From assembly GCA_963745675.1 (NCBI GenBank), contig CAVUYM010000011.1:95379-159378 (forward strand): a DNA stretch of 64,000 bases. The letters are read 5' to 3'. The DNA is from JAUIIK01 sp963745675. GTDB lineage: Bacteria > Chloroflexota > Chloroflexia > Thermomicrobiales > CFX8. Shown here one piece after another: positions 9,744 through 19,208 of this stretch (position 1 is its first letter; each line of letters begins with the position of its first letter). Made by a program: the position numbers and the translations under genes. Under the pieces are notes generated by a model that ran no database searches, was not told the origin of the DNA, and worked only from the letters and a program-made list of their open reading frames with translations.

Positions 9744-10728
9744 ATGAAAGCGGTCGTGCATACAAGATACGGGCCACCAGATGTGCTGGAGGTCCGAGAG
9801 GTCAGCACACCGGTTCCGGAAGCCGATCAGGTGCTGATCCAGGTGCATGCCGCGACGGTTCATACGGGGGATTGCGAGATCCGGCGGTTCAAGATCATGC
9901 CGCTTTTCTGGATTCCCTTGCGACTCCTCATTGGCGTCATCAAACCACGCGGGACGAGGATTCTCGGCCAGGAAGTCGCCGGTGTGGTCGAGGCCGTCGG
10001 TGCAGATGTGACGCGCTTCAAGGTAGGCGATGAGGTCATCGCCACGACTGGGATGAAGATGGGCGGCTATGCCGAATACGTCTGTCTTTCTGAGAAGCGC
10101 ACGATGGCCCACAAGCCTGCGAGTATCTCTTTTGCCGAAGCCACCGCTATCCCAATCGCTGGCCAGAATGCGCTGCACTTCCTGCGAAAAGCGGATATCC
10201 AACCGGGTCAGAGCGTGCTCATCTACGGGTCGTCGGGGAGCATTGGGACGATTGCCGTACAGTTCGCGAAATATTTTGGTGCCGAGGTGACCGCCGTCTG
10301 CAGCACGGGAAAGATTGAGCTGGTCACGTCACTCGGCGCGGATCACATCATTGATTACACGCAGCAGGACTTCAGTAAGAACGGTCAGACCTACGATGTC
10401 ATCTTCGACACGATCGGGAAGAGTTCCTTTTCGCGTGCCATGAGTTCGGTTAAAGAGGGCGGCGCATACATCCAGGCGAATCCCAGCCTGTCGGATATGG
10501 TCAGGGGGCCGATTGCCTCCCGACGCCAGAACAAGCGGGTGATTCTCCAGTTTGCGGGCGACAATTCTGAGGATCTCGTCTATCTCACTGAACTCGTTGA
10601 AGCAGGGAAGCTGTCGACGGTGATCGACCGGAGCTACCCGCTCGACCAGGCGGTCGAGGCTCACCGTTATGCCGAAGAAGGCCACAAGAGCGGGCAATAT
10701 TGTCCTGTCGATGGTCCCTGCCAGCTAA
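9744..10728 (+). CDS. Quinone-oxidoreductase-like MDR dehydrogenase (frame break near end)
   Basis: About 327 residues of the medium-chain dehydrogenase family, zinc-free quinone reductase group. It has GQEVAGVVEAVG (~72-83) and the NADP Rossmann loop YGSSGSIGTIAVQFAKYFGA. It probably reduces a quinone or enone with NADPH. Near 10697 an extra C breaks the frame. With it removed the C-terminus reads GHKSGNIVLSMVPAS and stops at 10728, the expected family ending. As sequenced, the frame runs on to 10997 antisense to the next gene. A strong AAGGAGG precedes the start. The corrected stop overlaps the convergent neighbour by 4 bases. Confidence 0.85.
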
Positions 10729-11129
10729 CTTCCGGCGACGGTGCTCACGACCGGAGAGATACCTTCGCCTCCGGCCTCATCGCTAGCCTGGACGCGATAG
10801 AAGTAGATCTGGCCTTTGTCGATGTCTTCATCGATGTAGCTTGTCGTCCCGGGTTGGAGCGTTGCGATATCCAGCCAGCTGTCGTTTTCGCCGGTGGTCG
10901 AGCGTTGAAGAATTGCTGTGACCTCTGGCTGGATAGGCTGTGCCCAACTGATCGTGATCGACAGCGGGTCAGTCGAGCCATGGGCAGAGAGGTTTGAGGG
11001 CACCAGATCGGGACCGGGAGGATTCGTCACGACAACTGCTTCTCCGGGCAAGACCGCCAGGGCAATCCCCGTGCCGATGGCTGCGACAACCAGTATCCCG
11101 GCGATAACCCCAATGACCCATTTGACCAT
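10725..11129 (-). CDS. Membrane-anchored fibronectin type III protein
   Basis: A 134-residue protein. Residues 4-27 (WVIGVIAGILVVAAIGTGIALAV) form one membrane segment or uncleaved signal. Residues ~43-130 form a single FnIII-like domain, with P-S-N-L-S-A, I-S-W at the B-C strands and YFYRVQASDEAGGEG at the F-G strands. It is likely displayed outside the cell. No enzymatic domain is attached, and nothing nearby suggests a partner. Confidence 0.75.
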   Translation of the reverse strand: MVKWVIGVIAGILVVAAIGTGIALAVLPGEAVVVTNPPGPDLVPSNLSAHGSTDPLSITISWAQPIQPEVTAILQRSTTGENDSWLDIATLQPGTTSYIDEDIDKGQIYFYRVQASDEAGGEGISPVVSTVAGS

Positions 11130-11524
11130 GCCGTAATTCCCCAGATTCTATATTCGGAATCTCCGGCTAAAATGGTCGCCGGCCATACATTCGGAACGCT
11201 GGTTCAGGTGTAGTAGTTATGGTTTCGTGTCGCTCCAAAAGGCCGGGTAGACAGGTTAAGCAAACACTAGACGCTGTCGCTAGTATTCTACGTCTGTTTG
11301 AGGAAGGAATCCCACATAGCCTTGGGGGTGAAGTTCATCTCCACTCACGTACGTACGCACTCACTTTGCCGGCACTGACGGATCACTCCACTACGAAGTC
11401 CGGACACGACATCGCAAACAGGTACCGTCGATTTCCATGTCGGTCTGATTTTGTTCGCCTCGGGGCTGGCCACATGTGGCCGCTATGGCTATTCTGCTCG
11501 GCAATGAACTGAAGGGGCACAACC
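11130..11524. other. Intergenic region with partial palindromic repeat
   Basis: No convincing gene. Positions 11324-11346 match one arm of the palindrome found inside gltB (GGGGTGAAGTTCATCTCCAC against GGGGTGGAGTTCATCTCCAC). A 97-codon ORF here has no family features. AAGGGG lies ~8 nt before the GTG of the next gene. Confidence 0.4.
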
Positions 11525-14500
11525 GTGGCTGTCGATTCTCGGCTTTTTGATTCGCTCGAATGGCGTTCTATCGGTCCACACCGAGGCGGCCGAGTCGTCG
11601 CCGTCGCCGGACACCCGATGGAGCAAGGCACCTTCTATTTCGGCGCGGTCGCCGGCGGCGTCTGGAAGACGACCAACGCCGGCTCGCACTGGAAGAACAT
11701 CAGCGATGGCTTTTTCGCGACTTCTTCCATTGGGGCCATCGCCGTTTCCGAGAGCGACCCTAACGTCATCTACGTCGGGACCGGCGAGACCTCGATCCGC
11801 AGCGATGTCTCGCACGGCGATGGTGTCTATCGTTCTACCGATGGCGGCCGGAGCTGGAAGAACATGGGGCTGCGGGATAGCCGTCATATTGGACGGATCA
11901 GGATTCATCCCGATAACCCCGACCTCGTCTACGTCGCCGCGTTGGGCCACGCCTTTGGGCCGAACGAAGAGCGGGGCGTCTATCGCTCGAAGGATGGCGG
12001 TGAGAATTGGGAGCGAGTGCTCTACAAGAGTGATCGGGCCGGAGCGCAGGAGATCGCCTTCGACGGCGGCAATCCACGTATTCTCTACGCATCGATTCAC
12101 CAGACCCGCCGCACACCCTGGATCATCGACAGCGGCGGCGAGGATTGTGGTCTCTGGCGCTCGATCGACGGCGGCGATAGCTGGCGCGACATATCCCATC
12201 AGCCCGGTCTCCCTGAAGGAATGCTTGGCAAGATCGGGATAACGACGACAGCGGCGCGGCCGGGCCGGGTCTACGCGCTGGTTGAAGCTGAGGACGGCGC
12301 GCTCTTTCGCTCCGACGATTACGGCGAGAGCTGGCAGCGGCTGTCGGAGCAGATTCCGCTACGCACCCGCGCCTGGTACTACACGCATGTCTTCGCCGAT
12401 CCGGGCGACGCCGATACCGTCTGGGTGCTCAACCGGATGTGCTGGAAGTCGATTGACGGTGGAGCGAGCTTCTTCCGGGTCGACATGCCGCATGGTGACA
12501 ACCACGATCTCTGGATCGATCCGTCGAACTCGCTGCGGATGATCGAAGGCAACGATGGCGGAGCCTGTGTCAGTCTCGATGGAGGCCAGAGCTGGTCGTC
12601 GATTCTGAACCAGCCGACGGCCCAGTTCTATCGGGTGACGACCGATGATCAGACGCCCTTCAACGTCTACGGTTCGCAGCAAGACAACTGGGCGATGCGG
12701 CTGCCGTCGCGCAGCTCCAATGGAGCGATCACCTGGAAAGACTACATGGAGCCGGGTGGTGGCGAGAGCGGCTACATCGCGGTCAAACCGACACCGCCCT
12801 ACACCGTCTACGGCGGCGGGACAGGGACCGGCATGGGCGATGGACGGCTGCTGGCCTGGAATCCCGAGACCGGGCAGGCACGCAACGTCAGCATCAGCCA
12901 GGAGCTCTACAGCCGCTGGGCGACCTCGTGGCTGAAGTACCGCTTCCAGTGGACCTTTCCAATCGAGGTATCTCCCCACGATCCGGAGGTCGTCCACGTC
13001 TGCTCGCAGTTCGTCCACCGCTCGACTGACGAGGGCGCGAGCTGGCAGATCATCAGCCCAGACCTGACCCGGGACGACCCGGACAAGATGCTGCCCGGCG
13101 GCGGGCCGATCACGCCCGAGTGGGGCGCGTCCGACGTCTATTGCACGATCTCGGCCTTCCGGGAATCGCCACACCGGCAGGGTCTTTTCCTGGTTGGGAC
13201 GGACGACGGCTTGATGCACCTCTCGCTCGATGGTGGTGAGAATTGGTCCGACATCACCCCGCCCGGTCTGCCGGAGTGGAGCACGATCAACTGCATCGAG
13301 CCATCGCCGCATGATGCAGGGACGATCTACATAGCCGCCTTCCGCTACATGCTCGACGATACGCAGCCCTACCTCTTCAAGACGGTCGATTACGGCCAGA
13401 CCTGGACCCAGATCACCGACGGCATTCCCGATGGCGAATTCACCCGGGTCATTCGGGAAGATCCCGAGCGGCAAGGGATGCTCTTTGCCGGGACTGAGAC
13501 CGGCATCCACATCTCGTTTGATGACGGAGAAGGATGGCAGCCACTGAAGACGGCCTCCCAGATACTGCCGGCACTGCCGGTTGTGCCTGTCTACGATATG
13601 ACGATCAAGGAGCGGGCGCTCGTTGTAGCAACACATGGCCGTGGATTCTGGATTCTTGATGACCTCTCGCCGCTGCGACAGTTCGATGCAAATCTCGCCG
13701 AAGAGCCTGCTCGTCTCTTTCAACCACAACCGGCGATGCGCTTTCGGTACTACGGACGTATGTTCGAGAGTCCACTGCCGAATATGAACTTTCTGATGGC
13801 TGGCCCGGTGACGGTTGCCCACGAACCGGTTGAGACACCGATGGGCACGCACAGGATGGAGTTTCTCGATGCCGGCGCGAATCCGGCGGAAGGCGTCGTC
13901 ATCCACTACTGGCTGCGAGACGAGCCTGCGGGAGGAAGTCAAGCTGGCGATTCTCGACGAACAGGGCGATGAAATCCGCGCGTTCTCAAGCCAGTCGAAA
14001 ACCGCGCCCTGGGTACCGGCCAGCGCTGGGATGAACCGCTTCGTCTGGGACCTGCGTTATGCGCCTGAGCGCGGAGCGTACGGGATGAACCCGCCCCGAG
14101 CCGTTCCCGGGACCTACTCAGTTCAGCTCGTCGTGGAGGACGAAGTGCTCACCAGCGAGTTTGAGGTCATTGCCGATCCGCGTCTGCCGGTGACGACCGA
14201 GGATCTCGTCGCTCAGCGCGATCTACTGCTGGCGATCCGCGAGCGCCTCAACGATGTGCATGAGATGGTGGAGCAGATTCGGTCGGTGAAGGAGCAGGTG
14301 CAGGCGTGGCTCGACCGCCCGGATGCTGGCGCGGAGCTGCGGGAGAGTGGTTCAGCCTTGATCGATAGACTCGGTGAAAGCGAGGAGATGCTTGTTAACC
14401 TCGACCCGTTTGGCCGCAAGCGCGGGCCGCACCCGCTGACCGAGAAGCTGGCGGCGCTGAGCGCGATGGTCGACGACTCGGACCACGCACCGACGGCCCA

Positions 14501-14639
14501 GGGTCGGGAAGCTTATGAGCACATCGCTGTCGACGTAGCGGCTCAGCGCGAGGCTCTGCAACAGCTCCTTGATGAAAAACTAATGGCATTCAATAAACTG
14601 ATAGAAGCCGGAGGTTGGCAGCCGGTAGGCATGCAATGA
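11525..14639 (+). CDS. Large BNR/sortilin-type beta-propeller protein (one frame break)
   Basis: About 1,037 residues once a frame break near 13930 is bridged. Multiple Asp-box/BNR motifs of the form S-x-D-G-G-x-x-W recur (STDGGRSW, SKDGGENW, SIDGGDSW, SLDGGQSW, SLDGGENW), giving two VPS10-like propellers over residues ~1-730. A C-terminal beta-sandwich (ETPMGTHRMEFLDAG... NRFVWDLRYAP) and a coiled region (~880-1020) follow. Proteins of this layout are often labelled glycosyl hydrolase, but the catalytic acids are not evident, so binding or scaffold is safer. It starts with GTG behind AAGGGG, has no signal peptide, and overlaps the methyltransferase start by ATGA. Confidence 0.8.
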
Positions 14640-15192
14640 GCAAGGATGTTGGAATGACCTGGACTGAGCCCGATCGCCTCGTCGTTGAACTCGCGAAGTC
14701 CCTTCAGCCTGGCCGTGTGCTCGACATCGGAGCCGGCGATGGTCACGATAGCCTCTGGTTGGCAGAGCGGGGTTGGTCGGCGACGGCGGTTGATCTGTCG
14801 CGCCACTCCGTGCGCAAGCTGCGGAAAGACGGCAGTCGAACGTGATCTGGATGTGACGGCGGTCCAGGCGGACGCTGCGGCGCTTGAGTACGACGCTGAG
14901 TTCGACCTGGCGCTCATCTGCTACATTCACGTCCTGCCGAGTGTCCGGGCGAAGATACTCAAGAGTGTCACCAGAGCGTTGAAGCCGGGCGGATTACTGC
15001 TCTGGCGCAGTTTCGAGGCTGGCATGGAAGAAGACCCCGGTTTCGACCAAGATCTGCTGCCGGCGCGATGAGGATGTGCTGACCGAACTCGGCGACTCCG
15101 TCAAGATCGAACGGGCCGAGGTGGCCGATGAGTATTTCCCTTTTGTGGGGCAGGATATGCGCCTTCTTACGGTCCTCGCTCGCCGCAGGTGA
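14636..15192 (+). CDS. SAM-dependent methyltransferase (two frame breaks)
   Basis: About 185 residues after bridging. Motif I, V-L-D-I-G-A-G-D-G-H-D, and the acidic residue of motif II (AVDLS) lie in the first segment. VQADAAALEYDAEFDLALICYIHVLP and the post-I region VTRALKPGGLLLW lie in the second, and RDEDVLTELGDSVKIERAEVADEYFPF in the third. Breaks fall near 14840 and 15060. This is a class I Rossmann methyltransferase of the tellurite-resistance/TehB-like type; the substrate is unknown. The start codon overlaps the BNR protein's stop, so the two are probably coupled. Confidence 0.7.
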
Positions 15193-15240
15193 AGTCGGCC
15201 CGACGGCGTGCCTCAGCACTCCACTTCGAAATGGACGGCT

Positions 15241-15717
15241 CTAGCTGGCTCGCTGCTCGTAGAGTTGCCGGGTGAGTGACGCCTGGCCGATGTGCTCGCG
15301 GTTGTGCTGGAGAGCGTGGAACAGATAGTAGGCGCCATTGTGGGTGCGGCTGCCGGTGATGCTGCTCGGGCGGGTGTGTTCGATCGGTAGCACCTCTTCG
15401 GTCAGTTGTGAGATGTAGTCGCGCATATCGGTCTCGGTCGCGTCGATCAGGGCCAGCAAGTCGTCGGCGCTGGCGGCCTCGTGATCGAATTTCTCCTCGC
15501 GGTTGCGGTCGAGGGTGATGCCAAGCATGTTGGCGAGATGGTAGCGGGTAGCATCCATCGAGTGGGCGACGAGAGCCGAGATAGAGTTGGTCTCTTCGCC
15601 TGGTTTCCAATTGAGGGCGTCGGCGTCGAGACCGGCGATGGCTTCGCGCCATTCGTCGAGTTGGCGGTCGAGAACCTGGTTTGAGGCGACCTTCAACGCC
15701 TCTATCGTGTCTGACAT
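15241..15717 (-). CDS. DinB-family four-helix protein
   Basis: A 158-residue protein of the DinB/YfiT-like metal-binding superfamily. It has W-K-P-G-E-E-T-N-S-I-S-A-L-V-A-H near residue 40 (first metal His) and a C-terminal H-A-L-Q-H-N-R-E-H-I-G-Q motif (second and third His). Members include thiol transferases and damage-inducible proteins. It is convergent with the methyltransferase and divergent from the M20 peptidase. The frame is intact. Confidence 0.8.
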   Translation of the reverse strand: MSDTIEALKVASNQVLDRQLDEWREAIAGLDADALNWKPGEETNSISALVAHSMDATRYHLANMLGITLDRNREEKFDHEAASADDLLALIDATETDMRDYISQLTEEVLPIEHTRPSSITGSRTHNGAYYLFHALQHNREHIGQASLTRQLYEQRAS

Positions 15718-15898
15718 GGATTATCCTTTCATGATAATGCAGCAATATGCCGCAGCATGCAGCAACGCTTGGTATTTTTCTGACATCGTAAAAGTGAGGC
15801 ACTTGATCTATCTTGATGTAAGCCTGGGCCGCTGCCAACGCCGCACCACGATGATTTCGGTGATACTAGCAGGAATATAGCTTGGGAGGAGCTAACCG

Positions 15899-17061
15899 AT
15901 GTTGAGCTATGTCACCGAGACCGAGATCGTCGAACTGCTGCAGGCAATGATACAGCGCACCGTCGGTCAATCCTCCGGCGGATACTTCGGCGTGCGCTGC
16001 GGTCCTGGTTGATCTCCTGCAGCGGGAGGGCATCGAGGCTGAACGTGTTGAAGGGCAGCCGGGTCTGGTCAACGTCGTTGCGACGCTGTCGGGCGACCGG
16101 CCCGGCAAGCGGCTGATTCTCAATGGCCACATCGACACCGTTCCAGCCGGCGATGGCTGGACGGTCGATCCCTTCGGCGGCGAACTGCGCGATGGCTGCA
16201 TCTGGGGACGCGGTAGCTGCGATATGAAGTCGGGCGTTGCCGCAATGCTGATGGCGATGGTCGAACTGAAACGGTCGGGCGCAAGCTTCGCCGGCGAGAT
16301 CCAGTTGCAGGCCGTCGCCGACGAAGAGACCGGCAGCCAGTGGGGCACGCTGTATCTGATCGAGCAGGGGTATTGCGACGGCGCAGACTTCGCGATTTGT
16401 ACCGAGCCAACCAGCAACCGGGTCGAACTCGGCAATCGCGGCCTGCGCTGGATCGACGTGACGGTGACGTGGGGTCGCCTCTCATGCCGGACGGCCACAG
16501 CTGGGCGTCAACGCCGTTGCGGCTGCCGCCGAGATTATCGGGCGGATTCAGGCGCAGGAGTTCGATCTGCATGACGAACGCTTCGAGATTCCCGCACCGA
16601 GCATTTCCGTGACGACGATCCAGGGCGGTCACACCGTCAACGTTATCCCGGATCGTTGCAGCTTCTCGGTTGATCGCCGCATGTTGCCAGGCGAGACCGA
16701 GCAACAGGTGCTGGCTGAACTCGAGTCTTCCATTGCACCGGTGCGCGAGTGGGAAGGTATAGAGGTTGACGTCAGTGTCCGAGCGGGCTGCTGGGATCCC
16801 TATGTGATCTCGCCAGATGAACCCATTGCCCTCGCCACGGTCGACGCAGCGCGCGAGGTTCTGGGACGGGAGCCGGAGGTCGGCTACAAGGCTGCCTGCA
16901 CCGACGCTTCCCACCTCGTTACCCGTGCGGGAATTCCGACCGTTCTCTTCGGTCCCGGCAACGAGAGGTTGTCCCATAAGCCGGATGAGCGCGTTGCGGT
17001 CGATGCCCTGGTAAAGGGAGTCGCAGTCTATGTACGGCTGCTGGAGCAATTACTGCGTTGA
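15899..17061 (+). CDS. M20-family metallopeptidase (ArgE/DapE-like; two frame breaks)
   Basis: About 387 residues after bridging breaks near 15960 and 16480. Zinc ligands are visible in NGHIDTVPAG (His and, two residues on, Asp), GRGSCDMKSG (bridging Asp), the DEETGS pair (general base and ligand) and the C-terminal FGPGNERLSHKPDE His. The dimerisation domain follows SHAGRPQLGVNA. It cleaves an N-acyl or peptide amide; the exact substrate (acetylornithine, succinyl-DAP or other) cannot be told. GGGAGG precedes the ATG with 8-nt spacing. Confidence 0.8.
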
Positions 17062-17233
17062 TCTTCCTGATCATTTGAATAGGACGCGAGCAGCCACCCC
17101 TCCACCAAAGATCGCTGATTCCTTCGGCAAATGTGCGTCCATTTCGACCGTGTTGCGTCTATCTTGGAAGACACCTTGCGACTGTCGCAGGTGAGGTTCT
17201 ATTGATACATTCGGGAGTTCGGCGTGAAGCGAC

Positions 17234-17290
17234 TTGACAGGATAGCGCTTTGTTCGTAAATTTCCGAATAAGGATTCGTATTTTTACGAA
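17234..17290 (+). promoter_or_regulatory. arsM-arsR promoter with two tandem ArsR-type operators
   Basis: TTGACA (17234-17239) and TAAATT (17257-17262) are 17 bp apart, a near-consensus housekeeping promoter. Two inverted repeats with TTCG/CGAA ends overlap and follow the -10: TTCG-N8-CGAA at 17253-17268, and the perfect TTCGTA-TTTT-TACGAA at 17275-17290. Their centres are 22 bp apart, two helical turns. This is classic placement for a repressor released by arsenite. GAGG follows, just before the arsM ATG. Confidence 0.8.
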
Positions 17291-17302
17291 ATAGAGGAAA
17301 TC

Positions 17303-18127
17303 ATGACTGCTCCCTCCCGCGATCAAGTCCGTGAAGCCGTCCAGGAGAAGTACGCCGGCGCTGCCAGAATGGTCCTCGAAGGATCGGCCGCTTCGTGCTG
17401 CGGTCCTGCGTCCAGCTGTGGCTGCGGCTGTGGACCAGACAACGTCTCTCCAATCGTTATCGGTAATTACGACCCCGAAGCGACTGCCAGCCTGCCGCAG
17501 GATGCTGTGCTTGCGTCGCTCGGCTGCGGCAACCCGACGGCGCTGGCCAGGCTCGAGGCGGGTCAGACGGTGCTCGATCTCGGCTCCGGCGGCGGTATCG
17601 ATGTGTTGTTGTCGGCCAAGCGCGTCGGCCCAACTGGTTTCGCCTACGGCCTCGACATGACCGACGAGATGCTCGAGCTTGCCGAACGCAACAAGCAAGA
17701 GGCTGGAGTCGAGAACGTCAAGTTCCTCAAGGGTCAGATCGAGGACATCCCTCTGCCCGATAACACCGTCGACGTCATCATCTCGAACTGCGTCATCAAT
17801 CTCTCGGCCGACAAGCCGTCGGTCTTCCGCGAGGCCTTCCGGGTGCTGAAGCCCGGTGGTTACATGGCCGTCTCCGATATCGTCGTCCAGGGCCAGCTGC
17901 CGGAGCATATTCGGACCGATATGGAGTCCTGGGCCGGTTGTGTGGCCGGGGCGTTGGAAGAGGACGAGTATCTGGGTGGCCTGACCGACGCCGGATTCGT
18001 TGATGCCTCGATCGAAGTTACTCAGGTCTATGACATCGCAGGCGTGCTTGGCGCGGACGCAGCTGAGGCTGCCGCAGACCAGGGCCGGATCGTCAGCGGC
18101 TTCGTCCGGGCGACCAAGCCGGAGTAA
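17303..18127 (+). CDS. arsM: Arsenite S-adenosylmethionine methyltransferase
   Basis: A 274-residue ArsM, which methylates As(III) to methylated, partly volatile forms. Motif I is LDLGSGGGID (~91-100). The three catalytic cysteines fit C75 (LGCGNP), C163 (SNCVINLS) and C213 (WAGCVAG). There are extra N-terminal cysteines (CC at 32-33 and C39, C41, C43), a feature of many bacterial ArsM enzymes. It is first in a two-gene operon with arsR two bases downstream. No ArsB/Acr3 efflux pump or ArsC is in the window, so methylation seems to be the local detoxification route. Confidence 0.93.
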   Translation: MTAPSRDQVREAVQEKYAGAARMVLEGSAASCCGPASSCGCGCGPDNVSPIVIGNYDPEATASLPQDAVLASLGCGNPTALARLEAGQTVLDLGSGGGIDVLLSAKRVGPTGFAYGLDMTDEMLELAERNKQEAGVENVKFLKGQIEDIPLPDNTVDVIISNCVINLSADKPSVFREAFRVLKPGGYMAVSDIVVQGQLPEHIRTDMESWAGCVAGALEEDEYLGGLTDAGFVDASIEVTQVYDIAGVLGADAAEAAADQGRIVSGFVRATKPE

Positions 18128-18129
18128 CG

Positions 18130-18420
18130 ATGAAGACGATCGAACTGTCCCAGGCGGTTGATGAGGAGCTTCTGACGCTGTTGCGGGCCGTCGCCAACCC
18201 GGCCCGCTTCCGCATCCTCCAGATCCTCAAGGAGCGTGGCGAGTGCCAGTGTGGCCCGATCGGTGAAGATCTCCCGATTGCCCCCTCGACGCTCTCTCAG
18301 CACCTCAAAGTTCTCCGCGAGGCTGGTCTGATCCAGGGTTCCGTCGACGGCCCTGCCATCTGCTACTGCCGCGACGAAGAGCGCATCGCCTGGTTCAAGC
18401 GGCAGGTGCAGGATTTGTAA
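18130..18420 (+). CDS. arsR: ArsR/SmtB-family arsenic repressor
   Basis: A 96-residue winged-helix repressor. The recognition region is APSTLSQHLKVLREAGLI (~51-68). As(III) would bind C39 and C41 (E-C-Q-C-G) at the alpha3/alpha4 site, with C78 and C80 (ICYC) as further thiols. It probably binds the tandem TTCG...CGAA repeats upstream of arsM and controls its own operon. A strong hairpin follows the stop. Confidence 0.92.
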   Translation: MKTIELSQAVDEELLTLLRAVANPARFRILQILKERGECQCGPIGEDLPIAPSTLSQHLKVLREAGLIQGSVDGPAICYCRDEERIAWFKRQVQDL

Positions 18421-18468
18421 GATAGCTCTCGTCTTGTACCTTGCCCGCGGATGAAACAGAACCAGATG

Positions 18469-18501
18469 GCAGTACCTCGCCAGCGAAAAGCGAGGTACTG
18501 C
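18469..18501. terminator. Bidirectional terminator between arsR and small repeat protein 1
   Basis: A perfect 12-bp stem, GCAGTACCTCGC - 9-nt loop - GCGAGGTACTGC, lies between the convergent stops of arsR and the first repeat-protein gene. It should end transcription from both sides. Confidence 0.65.
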
Positions 18502-18552
18502 GCTATTGGGGGATAAGTATTCGGTTGACCGTTGACCGATTGTGAGGCCGGT

Positions 18553-19011
18553 CTACTGGCCGCCACCCATCACGATTCCTTCGCCCTGTGGATCGAACGA
18601 CGGGTCGCTCTGCTCGACGGCGCTCAGCGGCAGTCCCTCGCCCTGAGGTGCGTTGAACTGGCGCATCTGGCTGATCTGTCCCGCTGGCTGGGCCACGACC
18701 TGCGGGATCTCGCGAGAGAGCGGATAGCCTTCACCCTGCGGCGCCGCGATCTGGCGCGAAGTGTGCACGTGCTCGACAGCGACTGCCGAGGCCCCGTCGA
18801 TGCGTGGCAGTCCCTCGCCGAAGTAGGGTGCGAAGTGCCGCTCGGCGGCGGGTGTCGTTACGGATGCCGTGTTGCTTCCGATACCTGGAATCTCCACATC
18901 GCCGACGGTCGCGAGACCAATTGCTCCGGCGGCGAGAGTGGCGGCGATCAGGAGTCCGCCGGCCAGTTTCTGGAAGTTGCCGCCAAATGTGCGTGTCGTC
19001 TGTGCCTGCAT
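18553..19011 (-). CDS. Small membrane-anchored GEG-repeat protein, module 1
   Basis: A 152-residue protein without a recognised family. MQAQTTRTF leads into one hydrophobic segment (~17-37, LAGGLLIAATLAAGAIGLATV), then VEIPGIGSN and an exported tail. The tail has four GEG units: YFGEGLPRI, APQGEGYPLS, APQGEGLPLS and DPQGEGIVMG. It is rich in Gln, Pro, Ala and Ser with no cysteine. It follows a LAL regulator gene by 197 bp, has its own promoter and operator set, and ends in GGGQ. A paralogue lies at 22423-22884. It could be a surface protein or a precursor of short signal peptides; this is inference. Confidence 0.75.
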   Translation of the reverse strand: MQAQTTRTFGGNFQKLAGGLLIAATLAAGAIGLATVGDVEIPGIGSNTASVTTPAAERHFAPYFGEGLPRIDGASAVAVEHVHTSRQIAAPQGEGYPLSREIPQVVAQPAGQISQMRQFNAPQGEGLPLSAVEQSDPSFDPQGEGIVMGGGQ

Positions 19012-19064
19012 CGTGGTGTCCCTTCTGATGATGGTTGATGGCCCCCTGCCATCGCTCTGAAACC

Positions 19065-19200
19065 AGATTAGGGATTACGCGTCGGTGGCACATCGTACGG
19101 CTTACTGGAATGAACATGAGCTGCTGAAAGTGGTGTCTCCGTAGCCTTACGGGGTCTTACGGATCGGGAGGCGATCTCTACCACCGTAAGTGAACGTACA
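19065..19200 (-). promoter_or_regulatory. Promoter and operator block for module 1 repeat protein
   Basis: On the minus strand: ACGATGTG (19096-19089), 18 bp, TAATCT (19070-19065), about 54 nt before the ATG. Upstream lies the palindrome CCGTA-N4-TACGG (19139-19152), 43 bp from the box. Further half-sites are CCGTA (19184-19188) and CGTAC (19195-19199), and a related GTAAGCCGTACG abuts the box. Spacing and sequence match module 2. Confidence 0.65.
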
Positions 19201-19208
19201 GAGGTGGA

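Noticed and set aside
10729..10997. Extension of the quinone-reductase-like gene to 10997
   Set aside because: Produced by a single extra C near 10697; the corrected frame ends at 10728 with the expected family C-terminus.
12359..13942. 527-codon minus-strand ORF
   Set aside because: Fully antisense to the BNR propeller gene; composition (His/Arg/Pro-rich, low complexity) is that of a shadow frame.
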